NCBI GenBank assembly: GCA_002104935.1
Contig: MCGT01000002.1
Span: forward strand, 1,116,001-1,180,000
Origin: Hesseltinella vesiculosa
Lineage: Eukaryota; Mucoromycota; Mucoromycetes; Mucorales; Cunninghamellaceae
Length of the DNA stretch: 64,000 bases
Direction: 5' to 3'
Positions 57,386-64,000 of the stretch are shown here, piece after piece. The first letter of the stretch is position 1; every line of letters starts with the position of its first letter. The notes below the pieces were generated by a model that was not told the DNA's origin, did no database searches, and saw nothing but the letters and a program-made list of their open reading frames with translations. The position numbers and the translations under genes were made by a program.

Positions 57386-60309
57386 ATGGCTGACTTGATA
57401 GAGATCACGAGAAAACGTATGTGCTTAACTGTAGACAAAAAACAACAGGACAACACCGCCCTACGCCGTCGTCTTTATTCACCCCCACGTTTTTTGGGTG
57501 TTCGCTTGTTAGGTCTAATGGATTCCATCAAAGCCGTCCAACCACCGGGCCGATGGAAGATTGTGGTTGTGGATTCAAAGAGTCTCAAGATCTTGAATGC
57601 TTCTTGCAAGATGTATGACATTTTGGAAGAAAACGTAAGTACAATAAAAAGGGCACTTGCCTTCCTGCGCGACTAAAAACCTAACCTGGATTGTCTTTTT
57701 CAGGTGACTCGTAAGTGAAGCAACTGCAGAGTGAACACTATTGTGGAGTCACCTTTATTTATGTCGTAGTGGTGGAAAATATCGAAAAGAATCGACAACC
57801 CTATCCAACTCTCGAAGCCATTTATTATCTGACGCCCTGCCGTGAATCCATGTTACGCCTTGTCGATGACTTTACTGCCTACAAGGAACCCATGTACAAG
57901 GCTGCCCACGTGCATTTCACGAGCGGTAGACTGTGGAGTTGAAAAGTCCAGGGCTCATTCTTTTTTTCTTAGGCCTTGACGACGACTTGTTTGCCGATTT
58001 GAACAAGCGCTTGAAATCGACAGGTGCTTCGGAATATATCAAAGGACTCAAGGAAATGTATGTTGACTACCGAGGTAAGTTTTTGAACAGACCTTGATCC
58101 TCGCTCACATCGGCGCTTAGTGGTCGAATCCAATGTTTACGGCGTGGACCCGCCCTCCAGCTTCTTCTCTGTCTTTGGTACGGATCGACGAGCCTACCCA
58201 GAATCCTCCCTGCGCATCACTGCCAAGCAACTGCTGTCGTTGTGCGCAACCCTCGGAGAAGATCCTATTATTCGTTACCAGGTGCCTCCCGAAAACGACG
58301 GCTCACCTGCCCTACCCTACGAAGGCGCCACCAAGTCCTTGGCTCTGGCTTTGCAACGAGAATTGGACCAATTCTGTCAACTGAATCCCAATTTCCCTGT
58401 AAAGACTCAACCCGACAAGCTTCTTCTCCTGTGGTTCTCACCCCCCCCTTTTTTTTTTTGGATAGCCGAAGCGATCACAACCGCGAGCCACGTTCCTGAT
58501 TGTCGACCGCACGATAGATCAACTGGCGCCGCTACTGCATGAGTTCACCTACCAAGCCATGATTAACGATTTGCTTCCCGTCAAACCCACCGAAAACGGC
58601 ACGGGAATCGTGTACTCGTATGAATTTACCCAAGCCGATGGCTCTCTGGACACCAAGGAAGTCGTGCTGGATGAAGATGACCAAATCTACAAATCCATCC
58701 GCCATCTGCATATCGCTGAATGCACTGATCGCCTGGTGGAAGAGTTTAACAAGTTCTTGACCGAAAACAAACAAGATGGCAAGGCGTACGTAGCCCATTC
58801 GAAGAATCCAGACCCGACTGACCTCTTTCTAGTGACACCGATGTTCCCAAAGCAACCGCCCGCAGTCTCAAGGACATGAAGGACATGCTGACCAACTTAC
58901 CCCATTTCCAAGAAATGAAGGCCAAGGTAATCGTTAAAAAATGGCACAAGCTGCAGTGATGAACCCCTTTGTTAGTACTCTGCGCATCTTAGCATTGCTC
59001 AAGAATGCATGTCTTACTTTGAAAAGCACAAGCTCAATTCCGTTGGCAATCTGGAACAGGTAGACTTGATCGACGCGTTGCCTCGTTGACCCTCTTTCTT
59101 TCTGGTAGAACATTGCCACGGGTGAAACCCCCGATGGTGAAATTCCAAAAACCATTGTGCTTGATATGGTCCCTTTATTAGACGATACTTATATCAGGTC
59201 ATCTTTCTTTTCCATGGGCTGGCCCCGGGCTCATTTTTTTTTTTTTTTTTTTTTGCAATGCAGTGAGATGGACAAGGCCCGTTTGCTGATGGAATACATT
59301 ATATCCAAAGATGGTGGGATCTTTGAAGATGACAAGCGCAAGCTGTTTGACCATGCTCATTTGTCCCGTGAATGTCGTGATGCCATTGAAAATCTATCAC
59401 TGATGGGTGTCCAGTTGACGCGTAAACGCCGCCCCAAAACAGAAAAGTCGACCCGCAAACGCTTCGTTCGAAAAAGAGCTAACCGCGACGATGACCAGCC
59501 ATATGAGCTTTCGCGCTATATCCCTGTGATCAAGAAGACCATGGATGCAAGTGATTTTGTTTTTTTTTTAAGAGAGAGAGAGAGAGAGAAAGGCGGAGTC
59601 GTAGGCGTTGTTGATCTGGATCGAAAAAGAGTCTAGACTCCCAACTTCTGAATGACGGTTCTCCTTTTTTGATTCGTTAGGCTTTCCTCACCCAACAACT
59701 AGATGAACAGCAGTTTGCGTATTCTCGAGCATCGGATCGAGAACATGAACATGGCCATGACCCTTCAGGCACCAAAGCTGTTACCAACCAATTAAGTGGC
59801 GTGTCCCTTCGTACCACTCGACCTACCTACCGCGCCAAGTCTGGATCTGTAGGTGGCGGAGTGTATCGTATCAGTCGTGCTAACTCCTGAACATCCAATT
59901 TTTCTACTTTTTTTTTTCTGCTCATTAGGGGGATGGCAAGCGATCCTCAGGTTCTAAATTGATCGTCTTTGTGATTGGAGGCATGACCTATTCAGAAATC
60001 CGATCCACCTATGAAATGGCTGACCTGTACAACCGTGATATTTACATTGGCACCACTGAGCTTCTTCGCCCAACCAAGTACGTGGAAAACCTCAGCCAGC
60101 TGCAAATGCCTGCTCCTCGCGACCCAGCCATCATTGCACCTTACACCCCTCCTCCTCCAAAACAAACCACTTTGAAACCTCTGATACCAAAACTGAACCA
60201 TTCATCGTCTCATGCCAGCCTGAACGCTTCCTCGGCCAGCCCTGCCCCCGTGCCCTCGGGCGAAGATCCCAAAAAGAAAAAGAAGGGCCTGAAGAAACTC
60301 TTTGGATAA
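57386..60309 (+). CDS. SEC1: Sec1/Munc18 protein (exocytic SNARE regulator)
   Basis: Start ATG at 57386. Splicing gives MADLIEITRKR-LMDSIKAV, KIVVVDSKSLKILNASCKMY, ILEEN-VT-LVENIEKNRQP (the VT comes from a 7-nt exon at 57704-57710), EAIYYLTPCRESMLRLVDDF, FLIVDRTIDQLAPLLHEFTY with QAMINDLL (the SM-family core block), KDMKDMLTNLPHFQEMKAKY, ELSRYIPVIKKTMD, and LIVFVIGGMTYSEIRSTYEM. The end is a basic tail (KKKKKGLKKLFG, stop TAA at 60307-60309). Sec1 binds assembled syntaxin complexes at the plasma membrane for exocytosis. Introns near 58399-58466 and 59550-59680 include long homopolymers. AATAAA at about 60341. Confidence 0.92.
57704..57710 (+). other. 7-nt microexon of SEC1
   Basis: GTGACTC lies between TTTTTCAG and GTAAGTGAAG. 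Exon before ends ...GAAAAC at 57634; exon after starts TGGTGGAAAAT at 57770. Joining gives EEN-VTLVENIEKNRQ, the expected SM-family sequence; without it the frame is lost. Confidence 0.75.
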
Positions 60310-60726
60310 CTCTTTAAACATTTTTGTTTTGGCGGAAGCAATAAACATCCGAACCAACTACTGGACGCCCCTCTTTGGTCGGTTGTTTGGAGACACAATA
60401 GATTTGTCACAAAAAAAAAAAAAAAAAAAAAAAAAGCCCTTTATTTGACATGTTCAAGAAGTCATCGGCAAAGCCTTGGCCTCTATTTTTGGTTGCATGT
60501 TTTGGCTTTTGCACAAACAAAATAGGCGCCAAGGCAAAGGGTGTGGAGTCGATGACCTCAGTTCTTTTTTTGGGCGACCCTAAAAAAATTTATTTTTAGC
60601 TCAACTCTTTTCCGTTCTTCCTCATTCCTCCTCCTTTTTTTTTTCTGATTTCTTTTTCTTCTTCACTTTTTCTTGCTCACCGTTTTATCTACTGCTTGGC
60701 TTCGTGTCCTTACCGTCTCTCTCATC

Positions 60727-61677
60727 ATGTATCATAGCCCAAACACCCCAGAAACAAAAGCTGCAGATCCCTACAGAAACGAATACCCTCCTCCTGCACC
60801 TTTGCCAAGTGATGGCCATGCCGCTCCCTCCACCGCCCCACCCATGAATCAAGCCTATGCCTCTGCCACGCCTGGCTACCCTGCTCAGCCCATTTACCCC
60901 CCTTACTCAGCACCCACCCCATCCTATTCTACGCCAGTGCCAGCCCCACAAGTGACCAACATCCCCTCCAACCAACGCCAAAGCATTGCCCAGATCGGCC
61001 ACTATGACGATACCACCTTCCACAACATGCCTCTCGACTACAACACCCATGGCGATGCTGGTGCTGTGTCCTATGAAGAATACCGACAGGCTGCTTACAG
61101 CGAAGCCATGTACAACCAAGGCCAGCAACATCACGTGCCCATGTCCCCTCCTCCTCCTCCTATGAAATCTCACAGCAACACTTACCCAGCCACGGCCATG
61201 CTGGCTGACTATCGGGATGAACCTGATGCCACCACCCCGATGATCAAAGGCAATCCCTACAGAGACAACAACAAAGCTTCCAAACGGCCACACGGCGCCA
61301 TCACCATGGCCCCCGAAGACGAAGCTGCCTCTTATCGCCCCAAGCAATACCATGACGACCACGGACGCGGTGGCAACTGCTGCTGTAACTTTTGCGCTGA
61401 AATCACTTGCTGCTCCTGCTTCTGTTTGTTGATCAGTGTGGCTTTCTTGGCTGGTGGTATTGCTCTGATTGTCGCCGCCTCCATCTTTGCCAGTAAATGC
61501 GCGGCGAACTGCGACAGTGCCATCACTACCGATCTCACCAGTGCCTGTGACACCTTTTGTAACAAATACCTTCATGACGGTCTTCTCTACTCTGGCATTG
61601 GTATCGCTGCTCTCGCTGGTATCAGCATCATCTGGCGTATTCTTAATTGGATGTGCGGTGCGGCTGGTCGACGCTAA
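60727..61677 (+). CDS. Pro-rich, Cys-clustered two-TM protein, hypothetical
   Basis: A single exon from ATG 60727 (MYHSPNTPETKAADPYRNEY) to TAA 61675-61677. Residues 1-215 are Pro/Tyr/Gln-rich and probably disordered. A cysteine cluster (CCCNFCAEITCCSCFC) abuts TM1 (LLISVAFLAGGIALIVAASI), a likely S-acylation site. A loop with four Cys (KCAANCDSAITTDLTSACDT with FCNKYL) lies between the helices and could be disulphide-bonded; TM2 is IGIAALAGISIIWRIL. Not recognised. The layout suits a plasma-membrane or vesicle adaptor. Confidence 0.65.
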   Translation: MYHSPNTPETKAADPYRNEYPPPAPLPSDGHAAPSTAPPMNQAYASATPGYPAQPIYPPYSAPTPSYSTPVPAPQVTNIPSNQRQSIAQIGHYDDTTFHNMPLDYNTHGDAGAVSYEEYRQAAYSEAMYNQGQQHHVPMSPPPPPMKSHSNTYPATAMLADYRDEPDATTPMIKGNPYRDNNKASKRPHGAITMAPEDEAASYRPKQYHDDHGRGGNCCCNFCAEITCCSCFCLLISVAFLAGGIALIVAASIFASKCAANCDSAITTDLTSACDTFCNKYLHDGLLYSGIGIAALAGISIIWRILNWMCGAAGRR

Positions 61678-62685
61678 CTGGCAAACCTTTCTCTCCAGCT
61701 GCCCCACCCACACACACTTTCTCTCCCGCCCTGTAAATCCTCTTCACTCCTCAATTTTATTTATACACCTGGCCATTCATTCCCCCCCCCCAGTTATTAT
61801 ATTCAATTCTTTGATCTCTTTTTTTTTTTTTCTGTAAAATAAAATAATATTTTTTTTTCTACTTCATCGCTTGGTGCAACCTCGAGTTTAACTTGAAAAA
61901 GGCATGGTTCCATTTTTTTTTCGCTTCTAGAAAGGAAAGAAAAGGGCAAAGCTAGTTTTCATTTCTTGTTTACCCGAGTAAGGCATTCGCCTCGTGAAGC
62001 TCGACTCTGTTCTTGACCATTTTTTCTTTTTTAACTGGCTGGAAGAGATGCCCAGGTTGTAAAAACGGCTAGACGCTGTTCGTTTCATTTTGACAATGGT
62101 TACCTCGTTCCAAAAATCGAAAAAAGTCAGTGAATGACAGTGCCTGACCAAATTCAAACTCAACCGGACGACAGCTCTGGTCATTTTCGGATCCTGAACG
62201 CCTGGACAGGACCAGTCATGGGAAGAGTAGCGTCAGTCGACCTGCTAATAGAAGCGTGACAAGCATACGGAAGTGATCGCGTTTATGGGTAAGTTGTTCG
62301 TTATAGGGAAGTCGTGGGTGCAGTGGGCGGGTGCCAATGTGTCCTTTGGGAGGTGACGATGATAGTTGTATCGGTGTCGGCCATGCAGGACATTGGAAGC
62401 AGTGGCTAGAGAACAAGCGATCTTTTTGCTGCTGGACCAATTTGGCTGGAGATCTTGGAACCGTAGTGACGCTGGGCGTCGTCGAGCTTGCGCATTGAGA
62501 TGGTTGCCATAGGGCTGACCTCTAGGCCGATGGTTGTCTATGGTCATGGGCACTCCAAAAGCTGGAAACCAGCAAAGAAAAGGCAGGCACGGCATGCTTT
62601 TGGAGTCCGCTCATTGACAAAATAGGAACAGCGGCTGGAAAACTGGGCCATTTTCTCTTTTTCCGTCTTTTTTTTATCCCTCTCA
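61678..62685. other. Intergenic, or unresolved minus-strand gene
   Basis: Up to 61860 it holds the 3' UTR of the upstream gene. From 62640 leftward the minus strand offers fragments (MAQFSSRCSYFVNERTPKAC, then MATISMRKLDDAQRHYGSKI, then a hydrophobic end MLVTLLLAGRLTLLFP at about 62216-62260) that could be exons of a tail-anchored protein divergent from OTU1, but I cannot join them with confidence. Confidence 0.3.
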
Positions 62686-64000
62686 ATGAGATTACGTGTG
62701 CGTCATGCTCAAGGGCTTTTGCCTGTCAATGACTTGGAACCATTCCAGACGGTTCAGGAGCTGTGCGAAGTAGTTGAATCTTTCCTCCAGGTGCCTTCCA
62801 ATCAACAAGTACAATGTAACTTTGAAAAAAAAAGAATGCACTCTCCTTGCAAAAGAGGGACTCATGGGCATGTCCTATCTTAGTGTCTGGCGGATTTCCT
62901 CCAAAACCTATCACCGATCGATCACTGACATTAAATGCAGCCAACATTCGCAATGGCGATACTCTGACTGTCCAGCTTGTCGCATCAGCTGCCAAAACCA
63001 CGCCATCAACAGCCCCTGCCCACCCTGACATTGAACCATCCTTGGCTGCGCCCACAACCACCCAACCATCAGCAACTGCCGTGCTAGATACCAACGACGG
63101 ACCTTACGTATCAGTGAACGATGCCTACTTGGTGCAAAGGGTAAGGGAGCGGCGGATCGTAGGAGAGGAAAATGCATGGCAGTGGATGGCATTGGTGACG
63201 AGCTGCCCCTGATTTTTCGATTTTGTAACCCTGGGCAGGTCATGGATGACGACAACTCTTGTCTTTTCCGATCCTTAGGGTAAGATGGTCGAAAGATTGA
63301 CCAAATTGGAAGCAAGACTGACGAAAGGCCTGTTTCCGTAGATACGTCATCAAGCGTGATACCAGTCTGACAATGGCCGCTGAGCTGCGCCAAGGTAACG
63401 GCAGACGCCTATCGCAAGGAAGAAAAGAAACCCGCATTAACATTTCTGCACATGGCTCTAGTCGTTGCTGATGTCATTACTACTCAACCGGATGAATACA
63501 CTGAAGTTGTGCTTGGGTAACTCAAAAATTCAAAAAAGTGAACATCGACCGGCTAGCTTGTACTCAGCCTGCCGTCTCTCTCTAGGAAACCAAGAGGTGC
63601 CTAGGTCAACTTTTGGAACAAGCAAAAGGTTCTGACTCCTGTTGAACTTTTTCCTATAGACGACTACATCACCTGGATCAAACGGCCCAATTCCTGGGGT
63701 GGCGCAATAGGTAAAAAGGACAACCATCTTGGACAAGGAAGGGCCACTCACAGCTTGGTTTTAGAATTGGCCATCTTCTCAAAGTACTTTGGTGTGGGTA
63801 AGTTCCTGAAGGCAAGCTGGTCGGAGATGGAAAATGGGCTCACGTGCTTCTACGTTTCTCTTGCTAGAAATCGTCAGCGTCGACGTTCAGACAGGACGGA
63901 TGGATCAGTTTGGTCAAGGCGACTATGCAGATCGAGTACTGATCCTCTACAGTGGCATTCGTAAGGACCTGGATCTCGATTCCTTTTTGAAAAGAAAAAG
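62686..64000 (+). CDS. OTU1: OTU1/YOD1-type deubiquitinase (3' end outside window)
   Basis: Start ATG at 62686: MRLRVRHAQGLLPVNDLEPF, a UBX-like ubiquitin fold that binds Cdc48/p97, with GGFPPKPI closing it. A Thr/Pro linker follows, then the OTU protease: VMDDDNSCLFRSL (catalytic Asp-x-Asn-x-Cys region), VIKRDTSLTMAAELRQ, VVADVITTQPDEYTEVVLG, KPR (mostly from an 11-nt exon at 63586-63596), DDYITWIKRPNSWGGAI, ELAIFSKYFGV, EIVSVDVQTGRMDQFGQGDY, VLILYSGIR. The catalytic His near the end and any C-terminal zinc finger lie beyond the right edge. Yeast Otu1 trims K48/K11 chains on Cdc48 substrates in ER-associated degradation. Confidence 0.9.
63586..63596 (+). other. 11-nt microexon of OTU1
   Basis: GAAACCAAGAG between TCTCTAG and GTGCCTAG. 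Joined exons read VVLG-KPRD-DYITWIK, matching OTU1 spacing (LGK...Y...W). Borders are GT-AG and phases fit. Confidence 0.6.

Noticed and set aside
57711..57720. 10-nt intron GTAAGTGAAG in SEC1
   Set aside because: Far too short to splice; the 7-nt microexon model uses GTAAGTGAAG as the 5' end of a 59-nt intron and restores the conserved sequence.

Overview
The window is nuclear DNA from a fungus, most likely an early-diverging filamentous lineage of the Mucoromycota type. This is inferred from gene content and style, not from a search. Genes are close together and broken by many short introns (about 50-90 bp, GT-AG, often with long T or A runs). The host set is typically fungal: an Anp1/Mnn9 mannosyltransferase, a class III chitinase with a long C-terminal extension and an Ecl1-type zinc protein. 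It also holds genes that yeasts often lack: a FAAP100-like Fanconi protein and a GABA-B-like class C receptor. No rRNA, tRNA, CRISPR or prokaryotic feature was found.

Layout, left to right. 1-2987 (-): FAAP100-like gene, cut by the left edge. 3155-8680 (+): ABCC-type full ABC protein with badly eroded ATPase motifs. 9667-10162 (+): ECL1-like zinc protein. 10455-~14986 (-): class C GPCR. 15076-19158 (+): CSE1/exportin-2. 19536-21784 (+): CAF-1 p60/Cac2. 22322-23399 (-): CAP-Gly protein. 23857-24335 (-): LSM2. 24999-25396 (-): RPS28. 25623-27252 (+): Sds3-like HDAC-complex subunit. 27682-28369 (+): unknown. 28759-32342 (+): GCP2/Spc97. 32812-35141 (+): GH18 chitinase.

35430-46540 is a transposon cluster. 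An intact Mutator-like element (MULE, 40633-44562) has perfect 185-bp terminal inverted repeats and a perfect 9-bp target duplication. It sits inside the left terminal repeat of an older related element (B, 40613-~46540). A third relict (A, 35430-37521) keeps only the C-terminal half. Between A and B lie a 24-bp minisatellite, a zinc-finger gene or relict, and a reading frame with six 54-bp coding repeats. An orphan terminal exon (46700-46855) follows the cluster.

After it come a YMR226c-like SDR (48180-49460, -), an Mnn9/Anp1 glycosyltransferase (50839-52106, +), eIF4B (52634-54188, -), a small coiled-coil protein (54801-55261, +), a mitoferrin (55498-56673, -) divergent from an 84-aa probable mitochondrial protein (56815-57069, +), SEC1/Munc18 (57386-60309, +) with a 7-nt microexon, a Pro-rich Cys-clustered membrane protein (60727-61677, +), and the deubiquitinase OTU1/YOD1 (62686 to the right edge, +) with an 11-nt exon.

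The host genes do not form one pathway. They cover DNA repair, nuclear transport, chromatin, RNA processing, translation, the cytoskeleton, secretion and wall, and iron import. The most unusual parts are the nested MULE cluster, the ATPase-dead ABC protein, the microexons and the start codons split off by introns.
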